From Amycolatopsis sp. NBRC 101858 (GTDB taxonomy: Bacteria; Actinomycetota; Actinomycetes; Mycobacteriales; Pseudonocardiaceae), in the NCBI RefSeq assembly GCF_030269325.1, contig NZ_BSTD01000002.1, positions 2,108,001 to 2,172,000 on the forward strand: a DNA stretch of 64,000 nucleotides, given 5' to 3'. Each line of letters starts with the position of its first letter. The stretch's first letter is position 1. Both the position numbers and the translations under genes were made by a program. Positions 40,301-49,274 of this stretch are shown here, one piece after another. Below the pieces are notes generated by a model. The model was not told where the DNA came from and searched no databases. It worked only from the letters and a program-made list of their open reading frames with translations.

Positions 40301-41755
40301 TCAGCGGGAGCCGTCGGTGCGGCGGGGCAGCTGCCAGGGGTTGGCCTCCTGCAGGGGTTCGGGCAGCAGGGCGTCCGGGAAGCCCTGCCACGCGAGCGGG
40401 CGCAGGAAGCGCTCGATCGCGGCGGTGCCGACCGACGTCGTGGTCGGGGCGGTCGTGGCCGGGTACGGGCCGCCGTGCTCCTGGGCCCAGCTCACCGTCA
40501 CGCCGGTGGGCCAGTCGTTCCACAGCAGCCGGCCGGCGATGCGGCCCAGCGCCGGCAGCACCGGCCGGATCCAGTCCACATCGGACTCCTCGCCGTGGAT
40601 CGTGGCGGTGAGCCCCGGTTCGATGACGTCGAGCAGGCTCAGCAGCTCGGCCTGGTCGGCGTAGGTGACGATCAGCGACGCCGGCCCGAAGCACTCTTCG
40701 TGCACCGCGTCGCCGCCTTCGAGGAACTGCTTGCCGGTGGTGGCCAGCAGCGTCGGGGTGAAGGCCGGCGAAGAAGAAGCCGACGAAGACACCACCTCGA
40801 CACCCGGCACCTCCCGCAGCTGCGCCAGCTTGTCGGCGTACCCGGCGGCGATGCGGTCGTTGAGCATCGGCTGGGCCGCGGCGCCGTCCAGCGCGTCTTT
40901 CAAAGTCGAGGTCAGGTTGTGGTCCTCGGGCAGGAACAGCAGGCCCGGCTTGGTGCAGAACTGGCCGGCGCCGAGCGTGAACGATCCGGCGTAGCCCTTC
41001 GCGACGGCTTCCCCGCGTGCCGCGATGGCGGCTTCGGTGACGACGACCGGGTTGACGCTGCCGAGCTCGCCGTAGAACGGGATCGGCCGCGGCCGCGCGT
41101 TCGCGATGTCGAACAGCGCCCGGCCGCCGGGGATGGACCCGGTGAACGACGCCGCCGCGATCCGCGGGTCCTTCAGCGCGGTGACGCCTTCCTCCTGGCC
41201 GAAGATCACGTCGAAGATGCCTTCGGGCGCCCCCGCGCCGACCAGGGCTTCGCGCACGATCCGGCCGGTCAGCGCGGACAGCTCGGGGTGACCGGGGTGG
41301 GCCTTGAGGATCACCGGGCAGCCCGCGGCGAGCGCGGACGCCGTGTCGCCGCCGGCGACGCTGAATGCGAACGGGAAGTTGCTCGCCGCGAACACCAGCA
41401 CCGGGCCGATCGCGGTCTTGACGCGGCGGATGTCCGGGCGCGGGCCCATCGGCCAGTCCGGGTCGGCGTGGTCGACGGTGGCGCCGAGGTACTCGCCGTC
41501 GGTGAGCACCTCGCCGAACAGGCGGAGCTGGAACGTCGTGCGCTTCAGCTCGCCGGCCAGCCGCGGGGTGGCGGGCAGGTGGGTCTCACTGTGGGCCAGC
41601 GGGACGAGCTCGTCCGCGGCGGCGTCGAGGGCGTCGGCGGCCGCGACGAGCCAGCGGGCGCGCTCGGCCGGGGTGGCCGCGGCGGCGGGACGGGCGGCCG
41701 CGGCGGCCCCCGAAAGGATCTTCTCGAGCGTGGCGGCGTCGGTGGCCTGGCTCAT
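40301..41755 (-). CDS. 2-oxoglutarate semialdehyde dehydrogenase (2,5-dioxovalerate dehydrogenase)
   Basis: A 484-residue aldehyde dehydrogenase of the NADP-linked KGSADH type: VFAASNFPFAFSVAGGDTASA (N-x-P-F region), FTGSIPGGRAL, FYGELGSVNP with the general-base glutamate and GQFCTKPG with the nucleophilic cysteine. These enzymes oxidise 2,5-dioxovalerate to 2-oxoglutarate, the last step of aldarate breakdown, and it is encoded with the two preceding pathway enzymes. ATG at 41755 is the natural start; the GGAG is a little far (13 bases). Last gene of the leftward operon, 16 bases after the gene of unknown function. Confidence 0.92.
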   Translation of the reverse strand: MSQATDAATLEKILSGAAAAARPAAAATPAERARWLVAAADALDAAADELVPLAHSETHLPATPRLAGELKRTTFQLRLFGEVLTDGEYLGATVDHADPDWPMGPRPDIRRVKTAIGPVLVFAASNFPFAFSVAGGDTASALAAGCPVILKAHPGHPELSALTGRIVREALVGAGAPEGIFDVIFGQEEGVTALKDPRIAAASFTGSIPGGRALFDIANARPRPIPFYGELGSVNPVVVTEAAIAARGEAVAKGYAGSFTLGAGQFCTKPGLLFLPEDHNLTSTLKDALDGAAAQPMLNDRIAAGYADKLAQLREVPGVEVVSSSASSSPAFTPTLLATTGKQFLEGGDAVHEECFGPASLIVTYADQAELLSLLDVIEPGLTATIHGEESDVDWIRPVLPALGRIAGRLLWNDWPTGVTVSWAQEHGGPYPATTAPTTTSVGTAAIERFLRPLAWQGFPDALLPEPLQEANPWQLPRRTDGSR

Positions 41756-41771
41756 GACTTGGTACAGCTCC

Positions 41772-42911
41772 TCAGTGGATCTCGTGGGCGGCGGCGGTGG
41801 CCGTGCCCAGGTCGCCCCAGCGACCCGGGCCGGCCAGGCCGAGGTGGTACAGGTGCAGCTCGGCCGCGCCCGCTTTGGCCAGCTCGCCGGCGTACGCGGC
41901 GATGTCGGGCACGGGGGCGGCCGCGACGGCGGTGATGTAGCTGCCGATCGCGACCCGCTCGGGCAGGGCTTCCCGGGCCGCGGCGACGGCTTCGGCACCC
42001 GTCGCGGGCGCCCACCCGAACAATACGACCGCGTCGACGTCCTCCGCAGCGGACGGCGTCAGCCCCGGCAGCGCGCCGGTGACCCACGGATCGAGCGCGC
42101 CGTGCAGCACGATCCGCACTCCCGCGGGCACGGACGCCAGGACCGCGGCTCGCAAGGCGTCGGTGGCTTCCTGCCGGACCCGCAGCAGCATCGAAGTGAA
42201 CGACGGCGGCAAACCATCAGCCGTCACGCCGAGGTCCCGGGTCGCCACCAGCCGACGCACCTCGTCGGCCAGCTCGGCACGGATGTCATCGGCGCCCGCG
42301 TCCCAGGAAGAAGCGCAGGCGTCGCAGCAGCAGATCGACAGCAGCCGGGCCACCGCGGGCGCCCAGACGCCGTCGGTCTTCTCGTGCTGGTGCTGGTGCA
42401 CCGCGCCGAGCGGGCCGCAGGCCTCGAGGATCACCGACGACAGCTCCAGCCCGGCGACGGCTTCGGCGGTCAGCGTCGCGGCGTACTCGCGCACCGCGGG
42501 CTGAGACGGGCACAACGCCCAGGGGTAGGACTCGCCAAAGCAGTTGCGCACCACGACGTCCGGGTGCTCGTAGCCGAGCTGCGAGTTGTGGGTCAGCACG
42601 ATCCACGCGGCCGCCGGGATGCCGGCCTCGTTCAGCACCCGAACGGCATCGGAACCGCTGTCCTGGGCAGCTACCCAGTCCGGAGTGGACGGACGCAAAC
42701 GTTTGCCTTCCCAGGCTTCCTCGCGCACCGGCCGGTAGAAGGCCGCGTGCCGCGCGACCACCGAGGTCCCCGAAGCCGACCACGGCGTCGCGGCACGCGC
42801 GCTGTGGTAGGACAGCGCGACGGCCACTTCGTCGACGCCCAGCTCCCGGACGCGCGAGGCGAACCCGGCCTCCAGGACGTCCCAGGGGTAGGCGTATCCC
42901 GTCACCTTCAC
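41772..42911 (-). CDS. Unknown protein in the glucarate operon
   Basis: A 379-residue soluble protein I cannot assign with confidence. It begins MKVTGYAYPWDVLEAGFASRV and has features of a TIM-barrel hydrolase or sugar-acting protein: YHSARAATPWS, ALCPSQPAVREYA, VILEACGPLG with a buried glutamate, HQHQHEK, a cysteine cluster SICCCDACASSW near residue 205, and an alternating beta/alpha C-terminal half (VLFGWAPATGAEAV, AIGSYITAV). The cysteine cluster plus histidines might bind metal. GTG 42911 lies 4 bases after the glucarate dehydratase stop, so it is co-translated with pathway enzymes and probably handles a related sugar acid, lactone or glucuronide. This is inference from context only. Confidence 0.8.
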   Translation of the reverse strand: MKVTGYAYPWDVLEAGFASRVRELGVDEVAVALSYHSARAATPWSASGTSVVARHAAFYRPVREEAWEGKRLRPSTPDWVAAQDSGSDAVRVLNEAGIPAAAWIVLTHNSQLGYEHPDVVVRNCFGESYPWALCPSQPAVREYAATLTAEAVAGLELSSVILEACGPLGAVHQHQHEKTDGVWAPAVARLLSICCCDACASSWDAGADDIRAELADEVRRLVATRDLGVTADGLPPSFTSMLLRVRQEATDALRAAVLASVPAGVRIVLHGALDPWVTGALPGLTPSAAEDVDAVVLFGWAPATGAEAVAAAREALPERVAIGSYITAVAAAPVPDIAAYAGELAKAGAAELHLYHLGLAGPGRWGDLGTATAAAHEIH

Positions 42912-42915
42912 CGGG

Positions 42916-44172
42916 TCACCACCTCGCCGTGTTCGGCTCGAACCCGGGCACGTACTCGCGCATGTAGGTCACGTCGTCCCGCTTGGTCAGTCCACATCGG
43001 ACGTAGTTCTCGTGCAGCCGGGCCAGCGCGTCCTCGTCCAGCTTGACGCCAAGGCCCGGGGTCGGCGGCACCGCGACGGCGCCGTCGCGGAACTCCAGCA
43101 CGCCCGGCTCGATGACGTCCTCGACCTTCCACGGCCAGTGCGTGTCACAGGCGTAGGTCAGGTGCGGGGTCGCCGCGGCGACCTGCACCATCGCGGCCAG
43201 GCTGATCCCGAGGTGGCTGTTGGAGTGCATCGACAGGCCGACGCCGAAGCTCTCGCACGTCGTCGACAGCGACTGGGTGGCACGCAGGCCGCCCCAGAAG
43301 TGGTGGTCCGAGAGCAGCACGCCGATCGCGCGTGCCCGGAAGCCCGGGTCGATGTCGCCGAAGTTCACCACGCACATGTTGGTGGCCAGGGGCATCGAAG
43401 CTGCCGAAGCGACCCGCGCCATGCCCTCGATGCCCGGCGTCGGGTCTTCGAGGTACTCCAGGACACCGTCCAGTTCGGACGCCACCCGGATGCCGGTCCG
43501 AGGAGTCCACGCGCCGTTCGGGTCGATCCGCAGCGGGTGCCCGGGGAACGCCTCGGCGAGCGCGCGGATCCCGTCGACCTCCTGGCCGGGCTCGAAGACG
43601 CCGCCCTTGAGCTTGATCGAGCGGAAGCCGTACTCGTCGATCATCTGCTTCGCCGAGCCGACCAGGGTCTCGGGCGTGGTGATCTCGCCCCAGGAGTCCT
43701 CTCGGCCGTCGACGTGCCGGCCGTACTTGTAGAACAGGTAGGCGGAGAACTCGACGGCGTCGCGCGCTTTGCCGCCGAGCAGGTCGGTGATCGGACGGCC
43801 GAGGTACTGCCCCTGCGCGTCCAGGCAGGCGACCTCGAACAGCGAGTAGACGCTCGCGACGGTCTTGCGGATCGAGAACCCGCCGATCAGCCCGTGGGCG
43901 TCGGTGAGGACCGTGCCCGAGAGCGCCGCCGCGACCAGGCGCTGCAGGCCGGGCAGGTCGAAGACGTCGTGGCCGGCCAGCTGCGGCAGCACCTTGCGCA
44001 CCTCGCCGAGGAACGCGTTGTCGCCGTAGGACTCGCCGAGCCCGACGATGCCGTCTTCGCACTTGACCTGCACGACGCTGCGCAGCGCGAACGGCTCGTG
44101 CACGCCCATGACGTTGAGCAGCGGCGGGTCGGCGAACGCGACCGGCGTCAGCACCACATCGAGGATCTTCAT
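42916..44172 (-). CDS. gudD: Glucarate dehydratase
   Basis: A 418-residue enolase-superfamily enzyme of the glucarate dehydratase type. Motifs: KLKGG with the KxK lysines near residue 190, RIDPNGAW and EDPTPGIEG for Mg ligands, ATNMCV (the glucarate-specific asparagine region) and SMHSNSHLG with the catalytic histidine. It removes water from D-glucarate to give 5-dehydro-4-deoxy-D-glucarate. Usual family length is 420-450. ATG overlaps the stop of the next pathway enzyme (TGATG). Followed by the gene of unknown function and the semialdehyde dehydrogenase. Confidence 0.93.
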   Translation of the reverse strand: MKILDVVLTPVAFADPPLLNVMGVHEPFALRSVVQVKCEDGIVGLGESYGDNAFLGEVRKVLPQLAGHDVFDLPGLQRLVAAALSGTVLTDAHGLIGGFSIRKTVASVYSLFEVACLDAQGQYLGRPITDLLGGKARDAVEFSAYLFYKYGRHVDGREDSWGEITTPETLVGSAKQMIDEYGFRSIKLKGGVFEPGQEVDGIRALAEAFPGHPLRIDPNGAWTPRTGIRVASELDGVLEYLEDPTPGIEGMARVASAASMPLATNMCVVNFGDIDPGFRARAIGVLLSDHHFWGGLRATQSLSTTCESFGVGLSMHSNSHLGISLAAMVQVAAATPHLTYACDTHWPWKVEDVIEPGVLEFRDGAVAVPPTPGLGVKLDEDALARLHENYVRCGLTKRDDVTYMREYVPGFEPNTARW

Positions 44173-45107
44173 CAGTTCAGCGCCTTCAGCGTGCCGAAGC
44201 CGTCCTCCACGATCTTCTCCAGCCGGTGGATCTGCTCCGGCGTCGGTTCGACCAGCGGCGGCCGGACCGGGCCGACCTTGTCGCCGCGCAACCGGGCGGC
44301 GGCCTTGACCAGGGACACGGCGAAGCCGGGCGTCTCGTCCCGCAACGCCACCAGCGGCAGGTAGAAGCCGGTCAGCAGCGCGTCCATCACGCGGGTGTCG
44401 CCCTCGCCGAGCGCGCGGTGGAAGCGGTGCGCGATCTCGGGCGCGAAGCAGTGCACGGCCGAGGAGTAGCGGGCGACGCCGATCGAGGCGTACGCCTTGG
44501 CGGAGACCTCCGCGGTCGGCAAGCCGTTGAAGAACAGGAAGTTCCGCGCCCGGTCGGTGTCCAGCGACCGGATCGTGGTGACGATCCGGGTCATCACCTC
44601 GACATCGCCGTAGCCGTCCTTGAGGCCCACGATCGAGGGAATCTCGAGCAGCGAAGCCGCGGCCGGCGCGGTGAACACGCCGGTGCCGCGGTGGTAGACG
44701 ATGACCGGCACGGACGAGTCGCCGACGGCGTACCGGACGAAGTCGACCAGCCCGGCCTGCGGCCCGGAGACCAGGTACGGCGGCAGCAGCAGGACGCCGT
44801 CCGCACCCCCGGCCTGGGCCGCCGCGACGCCGGCCCGCGCCGCCGCCGCGCCGCCCCCGGCACCCACCCAGACCGGGACGCGGCCGGCGGCCACCTCCCG
44901 GGACCGGGTGAGCACCGAGGCGTGCTCGGCGGGCGAGAGCGAGCTGAACTCGCCGGTGCCGCACGCGACGAACAGCGCACCGGCGCCCGCCGCGATGTGG
45001 CTCTCCACGTTCTCCGCGAGCGCGTCGAGGTTGACCTCGAGGTCCTCGGTGAACGGGGTGAGGGGGAACGCCAGCAGGCCGTCCAGCTCGATCTCGTTCT
45101 GTGCCAT
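44172..45107 (-). CDS. kdgD: 5-dehydro-4-deoxyglucarate dehydratase
   Basis: A 311-residue DapA-family aldolase/dehydratase: LLAFPLTPF at the start, the GTGEFSSLS substrate loop, catalytic tyrosine in VIVYHRGTG and Schiff-base lysine in IVGLKDGYGD. It converts 5-dehydro-4-deoxyglucarate to 2,5-dioxovalerate with loss of CO2 and water. Position between the sodium symporter and glucarate dehydratase fits exactly. The ATG at 45107 has only a weak GAGAG ribosome site. First enzyme-coding gene of the leftward run after the transporter, 51 bases apart. Confidence 0.92.
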   Translation of the reverse strand: MAQNEIELDGLLAFPLTPFTEDLEVNLDALAENVESHIAAGAGALFVACGTGEFSSLSPAEHASVLTRSREVAAGRVPVWVGAGGGAAAARAGVAAAQAGGADGVLLLPPYLVSGPQAGLVDFVRYAVGDSSVPVIVYHRGTGVFTAPAAASLLEIPSIVGLKDGYGDVEVMTRIVTTIRSLDTDRARNFLFFNGLPTAEVSAKAYASIGVARYSSAVHCFAPEIAHRFHRALGEGDTRVMDALLTGFYLPLVALRDETPGFAVSLVKAAARLRGDKVGPVRPPLVEPTPEQIHRLEKIVEDGFGTLKALN

Positions 45108-45158
45108 CAGTTTCTGCTCTCTCGTCCTTTATTCGGGTTCGGCCGGGTAAGGCCAACG

Positions 45159-46664
45159 TCAGGCGGGCACGGTCGTGCCTTCCTTCGTGCGGTCGACGTC
45201 GTCGTCGGTGTTCACGGTGTCGACGATCTCATCGGCGACCGCGCTGCGCTCGGGCGCGATCAGGCCGAGGCCGGCGAACAGGGCGAGCGAGACCAGGATC
45301 GGCGTCGCGATGAGCACCGTCTGGTTCGCGTTGAAGACGTAGTAACAGAGCCCGTACGCGATCAGGCCGCCCGCCCAGGAGACCAGCGCCGCGCGCGGGC
45401 CGCACTTGCGGAACCACGGCAGCATGCCCAGCAGCAGCGGGATGGAGATCGGGCCCATCAGCGCGGCGACCCAGTTGACGACGATCTGCAGCACGCCGCC
45501 GAGGTTCTGCGCCTGCGTCGCCACGAGCATGGTCAGCGCGACGAACACGACCGTGGTGATCCGCGCGGCCTTGAGGCCCTGCGTGTCGGTCCACTGCCGG
45601 GTGCGGCGGACCATCGCCGGGATCATGTCGCGGGTGATCACCGCGGAGATCGCGTTGGCGTCGGAGGAGACCATCGCCATCGTGTGCGAGAAGATCCCGG
45701 CCAGCACCAGGCCGACCAGGCCCGGCGGGAGGAACGTCGTGGTCATGATCGCGTAGGACTGCGTCGGGTCCTTGATGCCGGGGATGAGCAGCGGCGCCGC
45801 GAACATCGGGAACATCAGCACCAGGGGCCACAAGAGGTACAGCGCGGACGAAAGCCGCGCGCCGCGCCGGGCTTCGTGGGTGTTCGGCGCCGCCATGTAG
45901 CGCTGCGCCAGGTTCCACATGCCTCCGTTGTACTCCAGCGTCTTCACGAGCACGTAAACGAGCAAGAAGATGGTGGTGTACTTGGACGTCACCGGGTCGA
46001 TGTGGTTCTCGGGCAGCTTGTCCCACATCGTCCAGAGCGCGGAGATCCCGCCGAGCTTGCCGAGCACGACGACGATCATCACGATCGCCGCGATGCCCTG
46101 GATGACGAACTGGCCGAAGTCGGTGAGCGCGTCGGCCCACAGCCCGCCGATGGTGCAGTAGACGAGGGTGACGGCGCCGGTGATGAGGATGCCGAGGTTG
46201 TAGTCCAGGCCGGCGAAGACGTGCAGCAGCGTCGCGACGGCGAACCACTTGGCCGCGATGTCGAAGATCTTCAGCAGGCTGCCGCTCCACGCGAGCGCCT
46301 GCTGCGTCGGCACGTTGTACCGCTTGGCCAGGTACTCCAGCGGCGAGGCGACGCCGAGCTTCGAGCGCAACCGGTTCCAGCGGGCGGCGAACAGCCAGCT
46401 GCCGATCCCGACGCCGATGCCGATGCTGGCGAAGCCCCAGAAGTACACGGTGACGCCGCTGGTGTACGCGACGCCCGCGTACGCGACGAAGAGCACGGCG
46501 CTGTAGCCGGACATGTGGTGCGAGATGCCGGCCAGCCACCACGGCATCTTGCCGCCGGCCGTGAAGAAGTCCTTCACGTCGCTGACCCGTTTGTGCGACC
46601 ACCAGCCGATGACGATCATCAGCGCGAAGTACGCGCAGACCATCATCCAGTCGAGTGCGTGCAC
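45159..46664 (-). CDS. Sodium:solute symporter family transporter
   Basis: A 501-residue SSS-family protein with about thirteen membrane segments: VIGWWSHKRVSDVKDFFTAGGKMPWW at the N terminus (the RVSDxxDFF..G motif), SHHMSGYSAVLFV, and the SSS signature region GIFSHTMAMVSSDANAISAVITRD. Substrate is likely a uronate, glucarate or galactarate because the gene heads the aldarate operon. GTG at 46664 is preceded by AAAGGAG at good spacing. Divergent from the IclR regulator, with two operator-like repeats in between. Confidence 0.9.
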   Translation of the reverse strand: MHALDWMMVCAYFALMIVIGWWSHKRVSDVKDFFTAGGKMPWWLAGISHHMSGYSAVLFVAYAGVAYTSGVTVYFWGFASIGIGVGIGSWLFAARWNRLRSKLGVASPLEYLAKRYNVPTQQALAWSGSLLKIFDIAAKWFAVATLLHVFAGLDYNLGILITGAVTLVYCTIGGLWADALTDFGQFVIQGIAAIVMIVVVLGKLGGISALWTMWDKLPENHIDPVTSKYTTIFLLVYVLVKTLEYNGGMWNLAQRYMAAPNTHEARRGARLSSALYLLWPLVLMFPMFAAPLLIPGIKDPTQSYAIMTTTFLPPGLVGLVLAGIFSHTMAMVSSDANAISAVITRDMIPAMVRRTRQWTDTQGLKAARITTVVFVALTMLVATQAQNLGGVLQIVVNWVAALMGPISIPLLLGMLPWFRKCGPRAALVSWAGGLIAYGLCYYVFNANQTVLIATPILVSLALFAGLGLIAPERSAVADEIVDTVNTDDDVDRTKEGTTVPA

Positions 46665-46710
46665 CGCAGGCTCCTTTCCGCGTCCACGTCGATGCGGTCT
46701 CGAAGGAGTT

Positions 46711-46726
46711 GTTCACATCCATGAAC
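46711..46726. promoter_or_regulatory. IclR operator candidate 1
   Basis: GTTCACATCCATGAAC: perfect 5-base arms GTTCA/TGAAC with a 6-base spacer, 46 bases before the symporter start. Located between divergent transporter and IclR genes. Confidence 0.6.
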
Positions 46727-46747
46727 GGAGTCTGTTATAGTGATTAT

Positions 46748-46763
46748 GTTCATCCATAAGAAC
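46748..46763. promoter_or_regulatory. IclR operator candidate 2
   Basis: GTTCATCCATAAGAAC: GTTC/GAAC arms of the same total length as site 1 and likewise flanked by T and G, 37 bases away. TATAGT at 46736-46741, between the two sites, could be a -10 element. Two similar sites favour cooperative repression of both directions. Confidence 0.5.
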
Positions 46764-46823
46764 GTTGTTCGGGACGCTAATATGGCCGGAGTCACAAGTC
46801 AACGGCCGGACGGAGGAGCACAA

Positions 46824-47633
46824 ATGCCGCAGAAGGTGGACAACCCGGTGGCGGCCGACGGTGCCCCCGCGGAGTCGTCGGGAGTGAAGTCCGCGCGCCG
46901 GGCCGTCGACCTCATCGAGACCTTCGCGGCGAACGACGTCTGGCTGTCCCTTTCGGACCTGCACGCGCGCACGGGCTTCCCGCGCTCGTCGCTGCACGGC
47001 CTGCTGCGGACGCTCTTGGAAGCCGGCTGGCTGGAAGCCGACACGAACACCGCCCGCTACCGCCTCGGCGTCCGCGCGCTGATCTGCGGCACGGCGTACC
47101 TGGACCGCGACGCCGTCGTCCCGTTCGCCACCGAAGCCCTGGAGCGCATCCGGGAGAAGACCGGCTTCACCGCGCACTTCGCGCGGCGCAACGGTACTGA
47201 GGTCGTCTACCTGGAGACGCGCGAGTCGCAGCGCTCCACGCACCTCGTCTCCCGCGTCGGGCGCACGCTGCCCACGCACGCGACCGCGCTGGGCAAGGCA
47301 CTGCTGGCCGAGCTGACGCACGACGAGATCGAGGCGCTGATGCCCGCGACGCTGACGCCGCTGACCCCGAACACCATCACCTCGCTCGAAGCCCTGCACG
47401 CCGAGTGCGCCGCCACGCGCGAGCGCGGGTACGCCGCCGAGGTCGAGGAGGGCACGCTGGGCGTCCGGTGCGTCGCCGCAGTGATCCCCTACCGGATCCC
47501 GGGCACGGACGCGATCAGCTGCTCGATGCCGATCTCCCAGGTGACCGACGCCGACGCGCAGCGCGTCGGCGAGCTGCTCGCCGACACCACCGCCGAGCTC
47601 GGGCAGCAGCTGCGCCGCGCCGGCATTCGCTGA
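46824..47633 (+). CDS. IclR family transcriptional regulator
   Basis: A 269-residue IclR protein: N-terminal winged helix (VKSARRAVDLIETFAANDVWLSLSDLHARTGFPRSSLHGLL) and the C-terminal effector domain with THATALGKALLAEL, GYAAEVEEGTLGVRCVAAVI, the family hallmark. ATG 46824 is chosen since GGAGGAG precedes it by 5 bases; longer starts at 46740 or 46782 add an unconserved tail covering operator sequence. It probably represses the leftward glucarate operon and the uronate dehydrogenase gene that follows 26 bases later on its own strand. Effector probably an aldarate or its keto-deoxy product. Confidence 0.92.
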   Translation: MPQKVDNPVAADGAPAESSGVKSARRAVDLIETFAANDVWLSLSDLHARTGFPRSSLHGLLRTLLEAGWLEADTNTARYRLGVRALICGTAYLDRDAVVPFATEALERIREKTGFTAHFARRNGTEVVYLETRESQRSTHLVSRVGRTLPTHATALGKALLAELTHDEIEALMPATLTPLTPNTITSLEALHAECAATRERGYAAEVEEGTLGVRCVAAVIPYRIPGTDAISCSMPISQVTDADAQRVGELLADTTAELGQQLRRAGIR

Positions 47634-47659
47634 ACCGCCGCCCTTACGGAAGGAACTCC

Positions 47660-48466
47660 ATGACGGACCAGCGTGTGCTCATCACCGGGTCGGCGGGTGT
47701 CGTCGGCACCCTGATGCGCCCCCGCCTCAAGCGCGACGGCCGCGTGCTGCGCCTGCTCGACCTGGCCCCGCAGACGGCGTCGGACGCCTCCGAGGAGGTC
47801 GTCACGGCGTCGGTCACCGACCCGGCGGCGATGGCGGCGGCGTGCGAAGGCGTCGACGCGCTGATCCACCTCGGCGGGCACAGCCGCGAGAACTCGTGGG
47901 AAGCGACGCTCGACGTCAACATCAGCGGGACGCACACGGTCCTGGAGGCGGCGCGGTCGGCGGGGATTTCGCGGGTGGTCCTGGCTTCCAGCAACCACGC
48001 GGTCGGCTTCCGCCGGAACGACTCCGACCTCCCGGCGGACTCTTCGCCGCGCCCGGACACGTACTACGGCGTCAGCAAGGCCGCGATCGAGGCGCTCGGC
48101 AGCCTGTACCACTCGCGGTTCGGCATGGACGTCATCGTGATCCGGATCGGCTCGTGCTTCGAGACGCCGTTGCCGCTGGGCCCGCGCGGCCTCACGACGT
48201 GGCTCTCCCCGGACGACGGCGCCCGGCTGTTCGAGGCCTGCCTGTCGGCGCCGTCGCCGGGGTACCGGCTGATCTGGGGCGTCTCGGACAACACGCGCCG
48301 GATCTACTCCCTGGAGGAGGCGGAGGCGCTGGGCTACAAGTCCCTGGACGACGCCGAGGTGTACGCGGAGCAGCTGGCTTCTCGCCCCGCGCCGACCGGC
48401 GCGGCCGCCGAGTACGTCGGCGGCCCGTTCTGCACCGCTCCCCTGGGCGTCTTCAACCCGCTCTGA
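47660..48466 (+). CDS. udh: Uronate dehydrogenase
   Basis: A 268-residue extended SDR: ITGSAGVVGTLMRPRL cofactor motif, DALIHLGGHS, ASSNHAVGFRRN with the catalytic serine region, and YYGVSKAAIEALG (YxxxK), then VIRIGSCFE. ASSNHxxG, SWEATLDVNISGT and the WLSPDDGARL segment are characteristic of uronate dehydrogenases (EC 1.1.1.203), which oxidise glucuronate or galacturonate to the aldarolactone. The product feeds glucarate dehydratase encoded across the divergent promoter. ATG follows GGAAGGAA. A strong hairpin ends the transcript. Confidence 0.87.
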   Translation: MTDQRVLITGSAGVVGTLMRPRLKRDGRVLRLLDLAPQTASDASEEVVTASVTDPAAMAAACEGVDALIHLGGHSRENSWEATLDVNISGTHTVLEAARSAGISRVVLASSNHAVGFRRNDSDLPADSSPRPDTYYGVSKAAIEALGSLYHSRFGMDVIVIRIGSCFETPLPLGPRGLTTWLSPDDGARLFEACLSAPSPGYRLIWGVSDNTRRIYSLEEAEALGYKSLDDAEVYAEQLASRPAPTGAAAEYVGGPFCTAPLGVFNPL

Positions 48467-48475
48467 CAGGCCCAC

Positions 48476-48511
48476 GGAAGCCGCGGAGGTACTAGTACCT
48501 TCGCGGCTTCC
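48476..48511. terminator. Long near-perfect hairpin after udh
   Basis: GGAAGCCGCG pairs with CGCGGCTTCC, continued inward by GAGGTAC/GTACCTT with one G-T pair, giving a 17-base stem with almost no loop (centre TA, ACTAGT). Starts 9 bases after the stop. No T-run. Very stable in both strands. Confidence 0.75.
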
Positions 48512-48542
48512 TCGGCTGTTCGAGCGAAGCCAGGGTGGCGCC

Positions 48543-49274
48543 ATGATCTTGAAATCCCGCCGCGCGCGGAAGTGGACCGTCATCGTGGCGAGCGTGCTGG
48601 TCGTCGTCCTCGCCGGCGCGGTCACGCTGTTCGAGGTGTCGAAGTCGCGGACCTTCCAGTTCTTCGGCACGCTCGTGGACCGCGTCGACACCACCGAGCA
48701 GATCGTCGCGCTCACCTTCGACGACGGGCCCGATCCGGCCGGCGCGCACGCCATCCTGGACACGCTTCGCAGCCGTCAGGTCCCGGCGACCTTCTTCCTC
48801 ATCGGCCGGGACATCGCCGCGCACCCCGAGCTCGCGCACGACATCGCCGCGGCGGGGCACGAAATCGGCAACCACAGCTTCAGCCACGAGCGGATGATCG
48901 GCGTGACGCCCGGCTGGGTGGCCGACGAGGTCGAGGCCACCGACGCCCTCATCCGGGCCGCCGGCTACCCCGGCGAGATCCTCTTCCGGCCCCCGAACGG
49001 CAAGAAGCTCTTCGCCCTGCCCCACTACCTGGCCGAGCACCACCGCACCACGATCACCTGGGACGTCGAGCCGGACTCCGACGGCATCCCGGACACGGCC
49101 ACCGTCGAGCGCACCACGCTGGACCAGGTCCGGCCCGGCTCGATCGTGGTACTGCACGGCATGTACGCCTCGCGCGAGCAGACCCGGCAGGCGATCGGGC
49201 CGATCGTCGACCGGCTCAAGCAGCGCGGCTACCGGTTCGTGACCGTGTCGCAGCTGCTGGCAGCCCGACACTGA
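48543..49274 (+). CDS. Membrane-anchored polysaccharide deacetylase (NodB family)
   Basis: A 243-residue protein: basic start, one membrane anchor or signal at about 10-30, then a NodB domain with TFDDGPDP (catalytic base and metal Asp), HSFSHE (metal His pair), RPPNGKK and VVLHGMYA near the C terminus. These enzymes remove N-acetyl groups from peptidoglycan, chitin or similar glycans outside the membrane. It stands alone; the ATG follows a hairpin by 31 bases. The last 59 bases overlap the opposing histidine kinase gene, more than usual, so one end may be shorter in reality. Confidence 0.9.
   Translation: MILKSRRARKWTVIVASVLVVVLAGAVTLFEVSKSRTFQFFGTLVDRVDTTEQIVALTFDDGPDPAGAHAILDTLRSRQVPATFFLIGRDIAAHPELAHDIAAAGHEIGNHSFSHERMIGVTPGWVADEVEATDALIRAAGYPGEILFRPPNGKKLFALPHYLAEHHRTTITWDVEPDSDGIPDTATVERTTLDQVRPGSIVVLHGMYASREQTRQAIGPIVDRLKQRGYRFVTVSQLLAARH

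Noticed and set aside
40243..40611. Small rightward gene started by the GTG or ATG in the second promoter repeat
   Set aside because: It runs antisense into the semialdehyde dehydrogenase gene and has no conserved pattern.
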